Shown one piece after another: positions 37,474 to 46,824 of a stretch of DNA of 64,000 bases. The stretch covers positions 4,092,001 to 4,156,000 of the forward strand of contig NZ_CP013480.3 in assembly GCF_001465545.3 (NCBI RefSeq), read 5' to 3'. Both the position numbers and the translations under genes were made by a program. Source of the DNA: Pandoraea norimbergensis (GTDB lineage: Bacteria; Pseudomonadota; Gammaproteobacteria; Burkholderiales; Burkholderiaceae). The notes below the pieces were generated by a model, which was not told the origin of the DNA, ran no database searches, and was given only the letters and a program-made list of their open reading frames with translations. Position 1 is the stretch's first letter, and each line of letters begins with the position of its first letter.

Positions 37474-38451
37474 ATGAAAAACGCCACGCTCCGCCAGTTG
37501 AAGGTCTTCGAAGCTGTGGCGCGCCATCTGAGCTTCTCGCGCGCCGCCGAAGAACTCCACCTCACGCAACCGGCCGTCTCGACCCAAGTCAAGCAACTCG
37601 AGACGCACGCCGGACTGCCGCTATTCGAACAGCTCGGTAAAAAGATCTTTCTCACGCCGGCGGGCAGCGAAATGCTGCACTACAGCCGCGCCATCATTGC
37701 CCTCTTCCGCGAAACCGAAGAGGCGATGGATCACCTCAAAGGCATTACCGGTGGCAAGCTCAACGTGGCCGTCATCAGCGCGGGCGACTACTTCTTTCCG
37801 CGTGTGCTGGCCGCCTTCACCGCCCAGCATCCCGGCATCACCCTCAACCTCACGGTGCATAACCGCGAGGAACTGCTGCATCAACTGACCGAAAACCTGA
37901 CCGATCTGGCCGTGATGGTGCGCCCGCCGCACGAGATCGATACCGTCAACGAAGTTTTCGCGCCGCACCCCTACGTCATCGTCGCGCCGCCCGACCACGC
38001 GCTTGCCGGACTTCGGCAAATTCCGTTCGCACGCCTTGCGGCCGAGCCGTTCATCTGTCGCGAGCGCGGCTCCGACACATGGAACTCGATGCAGGACGCC
38101 TTCGGCCATCGCATGTCGCAGTTGCAGATCGCGATGGAAATATCGAGCACCGAGACCATCAAGCAGGCCGTCATTGCCGGCATGGGCGTCTCGTTCCTGT
38201 CAGCTCACACCGTCGGCATGGAGCTTCAGACCGGCAACCTCGTCGTGCTCGATGTGCAGGGCTTTCCGGCGTGGCAGAGCTGGTACATCGTGCATCGGCG
38301 CAGCAAACGCCTGCCGCCCGTCGCCCACGCATTCCGCCAGTTCCTGCTCACCGAGGGCGCGGCCCTGATCGACGGCATGATGGCTTACAAGAGCCCGCTG
38401 CCGCCGCCCGAAGCGGCTGACCGGCCGGACAGGTCCGACACCGCTCGCTGA
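37474..38451 (+). CDS. LysR-family regulator (CbbR-like)
   Basis: 325 residues from the ATG at 37474. MKNATLRQLKVFEAVARHLS, LHLTQPAVSTQVKQLETHAG is the winged helix, and LNVAVISAGDYFFPRVLAAF opens the effector domain, in the manner of CbbR/RbcR regulators. It is divergent from the hypothetical-pntA1-pntA2-pntB operon and is the best candidate for its control. Confidence 0.9.
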   Translation: MKNATLRQLKVFEAVARHLSFSRAAEELHLTQPAVSTQVKQLETHAGLPLFEQLGKKIFLTPAGSEMLHYSRAIIALFRETEEAMDHLKGITGGKLNVAVISAGDYFFPRVLAAFTAQHPGITLNLTVHNREELLHQLTENLTDLAVMVRPPHEIDTVNEVFAPHPYVIVAPPDHALAGLRQIPFARLAAEPFICRERGSDTWNSMQDAFGHRMSQLQIAMEISSTETIKQAVIAGMGVSFLSAHTVGMELQTGNLVVLDVQGFPAWQSWYIVHRRSKRLPPVAHAFRQFLLTEGAALIDGMMAYKSPLPPPEAADRPDRSDTAR

Positions 38452-38466
38452 TATCCCGGATGCATG

Positions 38467-38516
38467 CGGCAGTCCGGCCGTTCGCGCGATACGCCTCGCG
38501 AAATGCCGGACTGCCG
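38467..38516. terminator. Hairpin between LysR and the FAH-family gene
   Basis: CGGCAGTCCGGC and GCCGGACTGCCG form a perfect 12-bp outer stem, with CGCGCG/CGCG pairing inside, in the gap between convergent genes. A probable bidirectional terminator. Confidence 0.6.
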
Positions 38517-38579
38517 AATGAAAAAGGGCGATCGACTCAGGCCATTGCCACCCCGGCCGACCACCGTGAAATCAGTGCA

Positions 38580-39350
38580 TCAGCCCATGCGGTTGGCGAG
38601 CGTGCCCAGACCGTCGATGCTCACTTCCACCAACTGGCCTTCCTTCATCGAGCCCACGCCGACCGACGTGCCCACGGCGATCACATCGCCGGGCAGCAGC
38701 GTCATGTCTTGCGAGATGCGCGAGACCTGCTCCCACGGGTTGAAGATCATGTCCGCGAGCGGATAGCGCTGGCGTTCCGCGCCGTCCAGTTGCGTGACCA
38801 GTTCCGCTTCACGCCAGTCGAAATCCTGCGCGATCACCGGGCCGATGCAGCCGAACGTGTCGTAGCCTTTCGCGCGGGTCCACTGCGCAAAGTTCTCGTC
38901 TTCGCCGATGATTTCAGCGGCCGTGACGTCGTTGACCAGTGTGTAGCCGAGGATGTGATCGCGCGCCGCTTCCACGCTGACGTTGCTCGTGCGCTTGCCG
39001 ATCACGACGCCCAGCTCGCCCTCGAAAACAATCTTCCCCGCATACGCGGCGGGACGGCGAATCACCTCGTTCGGGCCGAGCAGCGTCGTGGCAGGCTTGA
39101 TGAGAAAGAGCGGGTGCGAGGGCGCGGCCTTGCCGAGCTTCGCGCCGAGCGCGTGGTAGTTGTTCCACAGCGCCACGATCTTCGACGGCTCGCACGGGCA
39201 CAGCAGATCGACCGAGTCGCGCGCGATCGTGGCGCCCGTGGCGATCGGCGTGTCGTAGAGACTGCCGCGGTGTTCGAGGATTTGGTCGCCCTTGAGAAGG
39301 CCAAAGCCGATGCGGCCTTGGGCGGTCTTGAAACGGGTCCAGAGCTTCAT
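38580..39350 (-). CDS. Fumarylacetoacetate hydrolase family protein
   Basis: 256 residues from the ATG at 39350. C-terminal FAH-domain blocks are visible: NNYHALGAKLGKAAPSHPLF, ELGVVIGKRTSNVSVEAARD, GYTLVNDVTAAEI and GDVIAVGTSVGVGSM with the metal-binding acidic residues. It follows frc by 79 bases on the same strand, so it may share its transcript. A beta-diketone or oxo-acid substrate is likely; a link to oxalate (for example oxaloacetate handling) is only speculation. Confidence 0.85.
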   Translation of the reverse strand: MKLWTRFKTAQGRIGFGLLKGDQILEHRGSLYDTPIATGATIARDSVDLLCPCEPSKIVALWNNYHALGAKLGKAAPSHPLFLIKPATTLLGPNEVIRRPAAYAGKIVFEGELGVVIGKRTSNVSVEAARDHILGYTLVNDVTAAEIIGEDENFAQWTRAKGYDTFGCIGPVIAQDFDWREAELVTQLDGAERQRYPLADMIFNPWEQVSRISQDMTLLPGDVIAVGTSVGVGSMKEGQLVEVSIDGLGTLANRMG

Positions 39351-39429
39351 GCGTTTGCCATTCCGGTAACGGTCCGGCGACGCGGCACACCTGAGCATGC
39401 GCGCGCCGGACGCGACTTCTTGAAGTCAT

Positions 39430-40677
39430 TCACACTGCGCCGACTTCGCGCAGTGCCGCGATCTGCTGCGAGCTGTAGCCGAACTCCGAGAGCACATCGT
39501 CCGTGTGTTCGCCGAGCAGCGGCGAGCGCTCCACGTGCGTCGGGCTGTCGGAAAGCTTGATCGGGTTGCCCACCGTGAGGTACTTGCCGCGCTTCGGGTG
39601 ATCCACTTCCACGATCGTGCCCGTCTCGCGCAGCGACATGTCCTCGGCGATTTCCTTCATCGAAAGAATCGGGCCGCACGGAATGTCGTACTCATTGAGA
39701 ATGTTCATGACCTCGAACTTCGTCTTGGTCATCGTCCAGAGTTCGATCGTGTCGAAGATCTCGCGCAGACGCGGCAGACGCGCACGCGGCGTGGCGTATT
39801 CCGGATGTTCCACCCACTCCGGCTTGCCGATCACCTTGCAGATCGAGCCCCACACCGGCGCTTGCGTGATGAAGTAGATATAAGCGTTCGGGTCCGTCTC
39901 CCAGCCCTTGCACTTCACGATCCAGCCCGGCTGACCGCCGCCCGAGGCATTGCCTGCGCGGGGCACCGCATCGCCGAACTGACCGTTCGGGTATTGCGGG
40001 TACTCTTCCATCACGTTCGTGCGTTCCAGACGTTGCTGATCGCGCAGCTTCACGCGGCACAGATTCAGCACACCGTCCTGCATGGCTGCCAGCACGCGTT
40101 GCCCCTGCCCCGTCATCGTGCGCTGATAGAGCGCCGTCACGATGCCGAGTGCCAGATGCAGGCCGGTGCCCGAATCGCCGATCTGCGCGCCTGTCACCAT
40201 GGGCGGGCCGTCGTCGAAGCCCGTCGTCGAGGCCGCGCCGCCCACACACTGCGCCACGTTCTCGTAGACCTTGCAGTCCTGATACGGGCCGGGGCCGAAG
40301 CCTTTCACCGAGGCCACGATCATGCGCGGGTTCAGCGAGTGGATGTGTTCCCACGTGAAGCCCATGCGATCGAGCGCGCCGGGCGCGAAATTCTCCACCA
40401 GCACGTCACAGTCGCGAATCATGCGCTCCAGCACCGCCTTACCTTCCGGGTGCTTCGTGTCGAGCGTGATCGAGCGCTTGTTGCTGTTGAGCATCGTGAA
40501 ATACAGACTGTCGGCGTCCGGGATGTCGCGCAGTTGATCGCGCGTCACATCGCCGTGGCCTGCCCGTTCGATCTTGATGACGTCCGCGCCAAACCAAGCC
40601 AGCAGCTGCGTGCAAGTCGGTCCCGACTGCACGTGTGTGAAGTCGAGGATGCGCACGCCTTCGAGTGCCTTGCTCAT
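39430..40677 (-). CDS. frc: Formyl-CoA:oxalate CoA-transferase (paralogue 1)
   Basis: 415 residues, class III CoA-transferase. It transfers CoA from formyl-CoA to oxalate, giving formate and oxalyl-CoA. The catalytic aspartate sits in [18 protein letters not shown] near residue 170, and the active-site glycine loop reads SGGGQPG, one residue off the GGGGQPG of paralogue 2. N-terminal [20 protein letters not shown] and [17 protein letters not shown] are typical. It is preceded by a 47-codon frame with a strong ribosome-binding site. Two tandem 14-bp operator-like units lie upstream. Confidence 0.93.
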   Translation of the reverse strand: MSKALEGVRILDFTHVQSGPTCTQLLAWFGADVIKIERAGHGDVTRDQLRDIPDADSLYFTMLNSNKRSITLDTKHPEGKAVLERMIRDCDVLVENFAPGALDRMGFTWEHIHSLNPRMIVASVKGFGPGPYQDCKVYENVAQCVGGAASTTGFDDGPPMVTGAQIGDSGTGLHLALGIVTALYQRTMTGQGQRVLAAMQDGVLNLCRVKLRDQQRLERTNVMEEYPQYPNGQFGDAVPRAGNASGGGQPGWIVKCKGWETDPNAYIYFITQAPVWGSICKVIGKPEWVEHPEYATPRARLPRLREIFDTIELWTMTKTKFEVMNILNEYDIPCGPILSMKEIAEDMSLRETGTIVEVDHPKRGKYLTVGNPIKLSDSPTHVERSPLLGEHTDDVLSEFGYSSQQIAALREVGAV

Positions 40678-40692
40678 GATCGACCCCTGTCG

Positions 40693-40836
40693 TTAGCGAA
40701 TCAGCGCCTGCGCAGCGATGCCGTGCGCAGGAACGGGTCGATGGCCCTGAAGATCCGCCTCGCGGCACATCTGCATCAGGGTGTCGCCAGCGAAAACGCT
40801 GACGGTATTCGGACATGCGATGGCGATGAGTGCCAT
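40693..40836 (-). CDS. Small ORF leader upstream of frc (47 aa)
   Basis: The ATG at 40836 is preceded by AGGAGGAGACAACC, an excellent ribosome-binding site, and the frame ends 15 bases before frc. The product (starting MALIAIACPNTVSVFAGDTL, ending near PAHGIAAQALIR) has no family I recognise. It could be a true small protein, a coupling leader for frc, or a remnant of a longer gene. Confidence 0.5.
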   Translation of the reverse strand: MALIAIACPNTVSVFAGDTLMQMCREADLQGHRPVPAHGIAAQALIR

Positions 40837-40891
40837 GGTTGTCTCCTCCTCGGGCTCGGCTGCAAGGGCCGTTATGTTGGTATTTGGTTGT

Positions 40892-40919
40892 GATATACAG
40901 TATTTCATACACGATATTT
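40892..40919. promoter_or_regulatory. Operator-like tandem 14-bp units upstream of frc
   Basis: Read on the minus strand, AAATATCGTGTATG is followed directly by AAATACTGTATATC. The same unit recurs before oxlT, panE, the 72-residue gene and in the fds upstream region. They lie 56 bases upstream of the 47-codon frame, a plausible promoter position. Confidence 0.6.
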
Positions 40920-41076
40920 TATCAACGGCTATTTTTTGCCAATGCAAGATGCTGCACTGCGAAACGAACGGAAGAATTCCGGCCAAATGCCTATGTTTAA
41001 AGGGATTTGCGCCGCAGCATTTAAAGAACCCCTAGCACTGGCTACGGGTTTACAGGCATGCCGCCAACGGTGGACG

Positions 41077-41148
41077 AGACAGATCGGGGCCCCTTCTCGA
41101 GGCGAGTTGAACACTGTCTGAGCAGCGAGAAGGGGCCCCGGTCTGTCT
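41077..41148. repeat. 23-bp inverted repeat with 26-base loop
   Basis: AGACAGATCGGGGCCCCTTC(TCG) at 41077-41099 pairs with 41126-41148 at 22 of 23 positions; the odd pair is G-T. It lies in the 414-base gap 40837-41250 with no U-tract next to it. It is too long for an ordinary terminator and could be a mobile-element relic or a structured RNA. Confidence 0.8.
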
Positions 41149-41193
41149 GGGGGGAGGTTTTAAAGGGGGGATGGAACGCGGAATGGAAAGCGA

Positions 41194-41224
41194 GAAAAAC
41201 AGAACCTGCCGCGAGTGCGGCAGG
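41194..41224 (-). terminator. Terminator of the PAS gene
   Basis: CCTGCCGC and GCGGCAGG form an 8-bp stem; on the minus strand it is followed by TTCTGTTTTTC. It lies 27 bases past the stop at 41251. Confidence 0.7.
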
Positions 41225-41250
41225 CGTGCATCAATACATGAGGGGCAGAA

Positions 41251-41700
41251 TCAGGCGCGGGAGCTGGTCAGCTCGCCGACTTTGGCTTCGAGTTCAGCGA
41301 GCCGTTTGCGGAGTTGGCGGTCTTCCTGAAAGCGTGCGGTTTCATCGCGAATGACGGCGACGATGCCACTCACCTGCCCTTGCGCGTCACGCAAGAGTGC
41401 CACGGTAAAAGCGATCGACATGGCGCGCCCATCTTTATGGGTAGCAGGCACCTTGAGCAAATCGCTGCCGTACTTCGTCTCGCCGGTGGCCATGGTTTTT
41501 TCATAGCCTTCGTTGTGACGATGACGCAGGCGTTCCGGGATGATGATGTCCAGCGGTTGCCCGACGGCTTCGCTTGCCGAGAAGCCGAACATCTTTTCGG
41601 CGCCGGCGTTCCACAACGTGATGATGTTCTTCGGGTCGGCCACGACGATCGCGTCGCCGACGACCTGAACCAACTGTGCTGCGTCCACCGATGCACTCAT
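41251..41700 (-). CDS. Single-PAS-domain protein
   Basis: 149 residues. One PAS domain (DAIVVADPKNIITLWNAGAE, MFGFSASEAVGQPLDIIIPE, then HKDGRAMSIAFTVALL and GIVAVIRDETARF) ends in a 25-residue coiled coil (DRQLRKRLAELEAKVGEL). There is no output domain, so it may act by protein contact or as a redox or ligand sensor. It lies between the two frc genes, downstream of frc2 on the same strand, with its own terminator. Confidence 0.87.
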   Translation of the reverse strand: MSASVDAAQLVQVVGDAIVVADPKNIITLWNAGAEKMFGFSASEAVGQPLDIIIPERLRHRHNEGYEKTMATGETKYGSDLLKVPATHKDGRAMSIAFTVALLRDAQGQVSGIVAVIRDETARFQEDRQLRKRLAELEAKVGELTSSRA

Positions 41701-41799
41701 GGTGTCTCCTGCTGTTCTATGGGGGATGATGCGCTGCTGCTAAAACATGCCACAAAAATACATGAATCAAAAGACAATGCGGTCCCGAAAAAGCGACAA

Positions 41800-41832
41800 C
41801 AGGTGCCGCCCCCGAAAAAGGTGCGGCACCTG
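41800..41832 (-). terminator. Terminator after frc2
   Basis: CAGGTGCCGC and GCGGCACCTG form a perfect 10-bp stem just past the frc2 stop at 41869; the minus strand continues TTGTCGCTTTTTC. Confidence 0.7.
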
Positions 41833-41868
41833 CACAACTACCAAACTACGTCAGTTCACGACAACCGC

Positions 41869-43119
41869 TCAGATCGCCTTGGCGGTATGCAGCTTGCCAA
41901 TCTGATCCTTGCTGTAGCCCAGCTCGGCCAGAATCTCTTCCGTGTGCTCGCCCAGCAGCGGCGAACCCGTGATTTCCGGCTTCAGGCCCGAGAACTTGAT
42001 CGGGCTGCCGACCGTCAGGTACGAACCACGTTCCTTGTGCGGCACTTCCACGATCGTGCCCGAAGCGCGCAGCGACGGATCGTTCGCGATTTCCTTCATC
42101 GACAGCACCGGCGCGCAAGGAATATCGAACTTGCGCAGGATGTCCACTGCTTCGAACTTCGTCTTGTCGGCGAGCCACTCTTCGATCGTCTTGAAGATGT
42201 CGAAGATGTGCGGCTGACGGGCTTGCGCCGTGGCGTAGTTCGGATCGCTGATCCACTCCGGCTTGCCCAGTGCGCGGCAAATCGGTTCCCAGGCGTGGCC
42301 TTGGATCGTGAAGTAGATGTAAGCGTTCGGGTCCGTTTCCCAGCCCTTGCACTTCAGCACCCAGCCCGGTTGGCCGCCGCCGCCGGCGTTACCGCCACGG
42401 GGCACCACGTCGCTGAACTCGCCGTGCGGGTACTGCGGATACTCTTCCAGGAAGCCGACACGGTCCAGACGTTGCTGGTCGCGCAGCTTCACGCGGCACA
42501 GGTTGATGACCGAATCCTGCATCGACACGGCAACCTTCTGACCACGGCCCGTCTGGCCGCGACCGATCAGCGCCGTCAGAATACCGATCGCCAAGTGCAT
42601 ACCCGTGTTGCTGTCGCCCAGTGCTGCGGCCGACACCGTGGGAGGACCGTCCCAGAAGCCCGTCGTCGAGGCGGCACCGCCGGCGCACTGCGCCACGTTT
42701 TCGTAGACCTTCAGGTCTTCGTAGTGGTGACCGTCCGAGAAGCCCTTCACCGATGCCACGATCAGCTTCGGGTTCAGTTCGTTCAGACGCTCCCACGTGA
42801 AGCCCATGCGGTCCAGTGCGCCCGGTGCGAAGTTTTCCACCAGCACGTCCGATTCACGCACCAGCTTCTCCAGCACTTCCTTGCCTTCCTGCGTCTTCGT
42901 GTCCAGCGTCAGCGAGCGCTTGTTGCTGTTGAGCATCGTGAAGTACAGCGCGTCGGCCTCGGGAATGTCGCGCAGTTGATTACGCGTCACGTCGCCCGAA
43001 CCCGGGCGCTCCACCTTGATCACGTCCGCACCGAACCATGCCAGCAACTGGGTGCAGGCCGGGCCGGCTTGCACGTGCGTGAAGTCGATGATCTTGATGC
43101 CTTCGAGGGGTTTGCTCAT
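41869..43119 (-). CDS. frc: Formyl-CoA:oxalate CoA-transferase (paralogue 2)
   Basis: 416 residues, closely related to paralogue 1 along its whole length. Catalytic aspartate in [16 protein letters not shown]; glycine loop [10 protein letters not shown], the classical four-glycine form. AAGGAGA before the ATG at 43119 fixes the start. It lies 25 bases downstream of oxc, so this is the copy made together with oxalyl-CoA decarboxylase and OxlT. It activates oxalate by CoA exchange with formyl-CoA. Confidence 0.95.
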   Translation of the reverse strand: MSKPLEGIKIIDFTHVQAGPACTQLLAWFGADVIKVERPGSGDVTRNQLRDIPEADALYFTMLNSNKRSLTLDTKTQEGKEVLEKLVRESDVLVENFAPGALDRMGFTWERLNELNPKLIVASVKGFSDGHHYEDLKVYENVAQCAGGAASTTGFWDGPPTVSAAALGDSNTGMHLAIGILTALIGRGQTGRGQKVAVSMQDSVINLCRVKLRDQQRLDRVGFLEEYPQYPHGEFSDVVPRGGNAGGGGQPGWVLKCKGWETDPNAYIYFTIQGHAWEPICRALGKPEWISDPNYATAQARQPHIFDIFKTIEEWLADKTKFEAVDILRKFDIPCAPVLSMKEIANDPSLRASGTIVEVPHKERGSYLTVGSPIKFSGLKPEITGSPLLGEHTEEILAELGYSKDQIGKLHTAKAI

Positions 43120-43144
43120 GTCATGTCTCCTTAATTGACTCGAG

Positions 43145-44935
43145 TTACTTTTTCATCGCCGCGCTTTGCGGATTCAGATTGGTCAGGCGGCCGCTTTCCG
43201 TGCCCGCCGCTTCGTCGATCACGGCGTTGATCAGCGTCGGCTTGCCCGACTTGATGGCGTCTTGCAACGCCTTCGTCAGTTCTTCCGGCGTCGTGACGTG
43301 GTAACCGATACCGCCGAAGGCTTCGATCATCTTGTCGTAGCGCGCGCCCTTCACGAACACCGTCGGGGCCACGTCCTTGCCACCCGTCGGGTTCACGTCG
43401 GTGCCGCGATACACGCCGTTGTTGTTGAAGATGATCGTCGTGACCGGCAGGTCGTAACGGCAGATCGTTTCCAGTTCCATGCCGCTGAAACCGAAGGCGC
43501 TGTCGCCTTCAATCGCCACCACCGGCTTGCCGCTCGTCACGGCTGCGCCGATCGCGAAGCCCATGCCGATACCCATAATGCCCCACGTACCCGAGTCAAA
43601 GCGCTTGCGCGGCTGGTACTGGTCGATGATGCTGCGGGCATAGTCCAGCGTGTTCGCGCCTTCGTTCACCAGGTTGATGTCCGGGTACGCCTTCAGCACG
43701 TCGCGAATCGAGCGCAGTGCGCTGTGGAAATTCATCGGCGACGGATTCTGGTCGAGCGTTGCCGCCATCTTGGCCAGATTCTTGTTCTTGCGTTCCGCAA
43801 TCGCGCCAGTCCACTCAGCACTCGGCTTGCCGAAGTTGCTGTCGATGCCGGCCAACAGTGCCGACACGCACGAGCCGATATCGCCGATCACCGGCGCGGC
43901 AATCGCCACGTTGCTGTCGATTTCCGTCGGCGAGATGTCGATCTGCACGAACTTCTTCGGTGCGGCGCCCCACGTCTTGCCCTTGCCGTGCGCGAGCAGC
44001 CAGTTCAGGCGGGCACCGATCAGCACGACCACGTCAGCTTCTTGCAACACGAACGAGCGTGCGGCGGCAGCCGATTGTTCATGCGTATCGGGCAGCAGGC
44101 CCTTGGCCATCGACATCGGCAGATACGGAATGCCCGACTTTTCCACCAGCGCACGAATATCCGCGTCGGCTTGCGCGTAGGCTGCGCCCTTGCCCAGCAG
44201 AATCAGCGGACGCTTGGCGTTCTTGATCACGTCGAGTGCGCGCTTCACCGAGTCCGGTGCCGGGATCTGACGCGGTGCTGCGTCGATCACACGAATCAGC
44301 GAATCCTTCGCCTTCTGCGCATCGAGGGTCTGAGCCAGCAGCTTGGCCGGCAGATCCAGATACACGCCACCCGGACGGCCCGACACGGCCGCGCGAATCG
44401 CACGGGCCACGCCCACGCCGATGTCTTCTGCATGCAGCACGCGGTAGGCGGCCTTGCAGTACGGCTTGGCAGCGTTGAGCTGGTCCATCTCTTCGTAGTC
44501 ACCCTGCTGCAAGTCGACGATCTCGCGCTCGCTCGAGCCGCTGATCAAGATCATCGGGAAGCAGTTGGTGGTGGCGTTCGCCAGTGCCGTCAGGCCGTTC
44601 AGGAAACCCGGTGCGGACACCGTCAGGCAAATGCCGGGCTTCTGAGTCATGTAGCCAGCAATGGCGGCAGCGTTGCCGGCGTGCTGTTCATGACGGAAAC
44701 CGATGAAGCGCATGCCTTCCGCTTGCGCGAGGCGGGCCAGATCGGTGATGGGAATCCCCACCAGACCAAAGATAGTGTCAATGTCGTTCGCTTTCAGGGC
44801 ATCGATGACCAGATGGAAACCATCAGTCGTTTCTGCCTCGGACACGATGTTCGCGTGTCGGCTGCTGTCTTTGAGCGTGTCGCCCGCGGTGTTGTTTTCC
44901 GCCTTGCCGACTGGCACGGTCATCGCAATGGACAT
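43145..44935 (-). CDS. oxc: Oxalyl-CoA decarboxylase
   Basis: 596 residues from the ATG at 44935; the frame opens at a TTG five codons earlier but those codons are the GGAGGAG ribosome-binding site. Thiamine-diphosphate enzyme: N-terminal [20 protein letters not shown], the catalytic Glu in [20 protein letters not shown], and the TPP/Mg site [20 protein letters not shown] with [11 protein letters not shown]. It converts oxalyl-CoA to formyl-CoA and CO2, consuming a proton. Between oxlT and frc2 on the same strand. Confidence 0.97.
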   Translation of the reverse strand: MSIAMTVPVGKAENNTAGDTLKDSSRHANIVSEAETTDGFHLVIDALKANDIDTIFGLVGIPITDLARLAQAEGMRFIGFRHEQHAGNAAAIAGYMTQKPGICLTVSAPGFLNGLTALANATTNCFPMILISGSSEREIVDLQQGDYEEMDQLNAAKPYCKAAYRVLHAEDIGVGVARAIRAAVSGRPGGVYLDLPAKLLAQTLDAQKAKDSLIRVIDAAPRQIPAPDSVKRALDVIKNAKRPLILLGKGAAYAQADADIRALVEKSGIPYLPMSMAKGLLPDTHEQSAAAARSFVLQEADVVVLIGARLNWLLAHGKGKTWGAAPKKFVQIDISPTEIDSNVAIAAPVIGDIGSCVSALLAGIDSNFGKPSAEWTGAIAERKNKNLAKMAATLDQNPSPMNFHSALRSIRDVLKAYPDINLVNEGANTLDYARSIIDQYQPRKRFDSGTWGIMGIGMGFAIGAAVTSGKPVVAIEGDSAFGFSGMELETICRYDLPVTTIIFNNNGVYRGTDVNPTGGKDVAPTVFVKGARYDKMIEAFGGIGYHVTTPEELTKALQDAIKSGKPTLINAVIDEAAGTESGRLTNLNPQSAAMKK

Positions 44936-45018
44936 AATTCTCTCCTCCAATTTTTCCGGTTTCAGTGTTGCGTCGTCTTTCGCTGACGATTACTTTAGGA
45001 CTTCAATACTGTCTTGCA

Positions 45019-45063
45019 TGCCGCGCGCGCTACCCCGTAACTCTGGTGGTATCGCGCGCGGCA
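45019..45063. repeat. Intercistronic inverted repeat between oxlT and oxc
   Basis: TGCCGCGCGCGCTACC and GGTATCGCGCGCGGCA pair at 15 of 16 positions with a 13-base loop, in the oxlT-oxc spacer. There is no U-tract in the minus direction, so it may stabilise or process the mRNA, or reduce readthrough into oxc. Confidence 0.75.
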
Positions 45064-45083
45064 CTCCTGCCGGCGCCTGTTCC

Positions 45084-46415
45084 TCAGGTCGTACTGCGGG
45101 ACAAGTCTGCTGGTTTGGTCATGACTTCCTCGGCAGCGCGGGCACTGCTGTCCGCGTAGCGTTGGGCCAGTCGGGCGCGCATCGGCTTGAGCACGAAGAG
45201 CGCAAGTACGGCGGCAGTGGCATTCATGACGACTGCAATCATGAACACGGCGTGCCAGCTACCTGTTGTGGCGGTGATGACGCTGGTAAATGGCACCAGC
45301 AATGCGGCCGTTCCCTTGGCGGTGTAGAGCATGCCGGCGTTGGTCGCGGCGTACTTCGAACCGAAGGTGTCGGCGCAAGTGGCCGGGAACAGGCTGTAGA
45401 TTTCACCCCAGGCGAAGAACACGAGGCCCGTGAGAATCACGAACGCGACCGGGTGTTGACCCCAGACCGACAGTGCGTAGATACCCGCGGCTTCCATCGC
45501 GAAGGCGATGAACATCGTGTTTTCACGACCGATCTTGTCGGAAATCCAGCCGAAGATCGGACGCGTCACCCCGTTCAGTACCCGGTCGATGGCCAGTGCG
45601 AAGGTCAGTGCCGGCAGCGTCAGGCCCATCAGCGAGACAGGCGTGCCGTCCAGGCCGTAGTCCTTGGCGATCGGGCCGAGCTGAGCCGTTGCCATCAGAC
45701 CGCCAGCGGCCATCAGCACGAACATCAGATACATCAGCCAGAACACCGGGCTGCGCATGACTTCGGTCGGCTTGGCGTCGTAGCGGCGTGCGCCCGGAGC
45801 AAGCTTCTTGAGTGCCTCGAAGGCGGCCGGCGGCGAAGCGAGCGCGAGACCCAGTACCAGCACGATGATGCCCTGGCCAAGACCGAACACCAGGAAGGTG
45901 TTTTCGTAGCCGCTGCTCTTGATCATGTTGGCAATCGGCACCACGGTCAGGGCCGAGCCTGCACCAAAGCCCGCTGCCGTCAGCCCTGCGGCCAGACCCC
46001 GGTTTGCCGGGAACCACTTGAGCGCGTTACCCACGCAAGTGCCATAAACAGCACCGGCACCGACACCACCCACTGCCGCAGCGAAATACAGCATCGCCAG
46101 CGAATCGGCATAGGCATTCAACGCCCACGCCACCCCGCAAAGCAGACCGCCGCCCACCACCACCGGACGCGGACCGAAGCGGTCGACCAGATAGCCTTCA
46201 ATCGGCACCAGCCACGTCTCGGTGACCACGAAGATCGTGAATGCCACCTGAATGGCCGTGCGGCCCCAGTGATACTTTTCATCGATCGGATTGACGAACA
46301 GCGTCCACCCGTATTGCAAGTTGGCGATCATCGCCATACAAATCACGCCGAACGCGAGCTGAACCCAAGGGCTCGCGAACACGGATGTCTTACCGTGTTG
46401 ATTTGTCGTCTCCAC
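45084..46415 (-). CDS. oxlT: Oxalate/formate antiporter OxlT
   Basis: 443 residues from a GTG at 46415. The frame reaches an ATG at 46430, but that ATG begins the sequence ATGGAGGAGGTACAA, which is the Shine-Dalgarno for the GTG. Twelve membrane segments of the MFS oxalate:formate antiporter group, e.g. WVQLAFGVICMAMIANLQYG, FTIFVVTETWLVPIEGYL, GVARAMM-free core GAGAVYGTCVGNALKWFP. It exchanges divalent oxalate for monovalent formate, which with oxc generates a proton gradient. It heads the oxlT-oxc-frc unit. Confidence 0.9.
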   Translation of the reverse strand: METTNQHGKTSVFASPWVQLAFGVICMAMIANLQYGWTLFVNPIDEKYHWGRTAIQVAFTIFVVTETWLVPIEGYLVDRFGPRPVVVGGGLLCGVAWALNAYADSLAMLYFAAAVGGVGAGAVYGTCVGNALKWFPANRGLAAGLTAAGFGAGSALTVVPIANMIKSSGYENTFLVFGLGQGIIVLVLGLALASPPAAFEALKKLAPGARRYDAKPTEVMRSPVFWLMYLMFVLMAAGGLMATAQLGPIAKDYGLDGTPVSLMGLTLPALTFALAIDRVLNGVTRPIFGWISDKIGRENTMFIAFAMEAAGIYALSVWGQHPVAFVILTGLVFFAWGEIYSLFPATCADTFGSKYAATNAGMLYTAKGTAALLVPFTSVITATTGSWHAVFMIAVVMNATAAVLALFVLKPMRARLAQRYADSSARAAEEVMTKPADLSRSTT

Positions 46416-46581
46416 TTGTACCTCCTCCATCGGTTTTCAGTTGTTTGACAGCTTCACAACAACAACACCTTCCGGATGGGGTCTATGCCCCCTGGGTATG
46501 CTTTTACGAGGTCTTGGCCTCGTCGACTTTGTCTCTGATGCTTGCGATGCGACGTCGTCCACCGCAAATATACCGAACGAA

Positions 46582-46595
46582 ATATACGATATATC
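46582..46595. promoter_or_regulatory. Operator-like 14-bp unit upstream of oxlT
   Basis: On the minus strand the region reads GATATATCGTATATT, one strong match to the shared unit, with AT-rich partial copies on both sides (46566-46602). It lies about 165 bases before the oxlT start. Confidence 0.6.
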
Positions 46596-46637
46596 AGATA
46601 TAAGTCAACACTAATTTATTGCTTTTCTCGCTATCCC

Positions 46638-46696
46638 CCTCGCGTGCCGCAGGCGTTTTCGGTCCATTGCTTCGAAAACGTCCACGGCACGCGAGG
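46638..46696. repeat. Large inverted repeat in the oxlT-panE spacer
   Basis: CCTCGCGTGCCG (46638-46649) pairs perfectly with CGGCACGCGAGG (46685-46696), and inside it CGTTTTCG (46654-46661) pairs with CGAAAACG (46673-46680). An 11-base loop remains. It may be a bidirectional terminator or an insulator between divergent promoters. Confidence 0.75.
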
Positions 46697-46740
46697 CACT
46701 GTTCCAAGTGGCGGCTAGATACAGTAAGGCAACTGTAGGC

Positions 46741-46824
46741 CGGAGCGCCGCAACAACGCAATGCGAAAATACTAAGGAGTTAACCTGATCCGGGAGGCAC
46801 GCCGAATAAGGCGCTCCGCCCTTT
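46741..46824 (+). ncRNA. Candidate structured RNA with terminator-like end
   Basis: CGGAGCGCC (46741-46749) can pair with GGCGCTCCG (46810-46818), followed by CCCTTTTAT. Inside are small hairpins CGCAATGCG and CGCC-GAATAA-GGCG; the latter shares bases with the closing stem, so two folds compete. No Rfam family recognised. It lies in the 756-base oxlT-panE gap and may be a small RNA or leader. Low confidence. Confidence 0.35.

Noticed and set aside
43166..44986. Plus-strand frame of 606 codons
   Set aside because: Antisense to oxc, Arg/His-rich.
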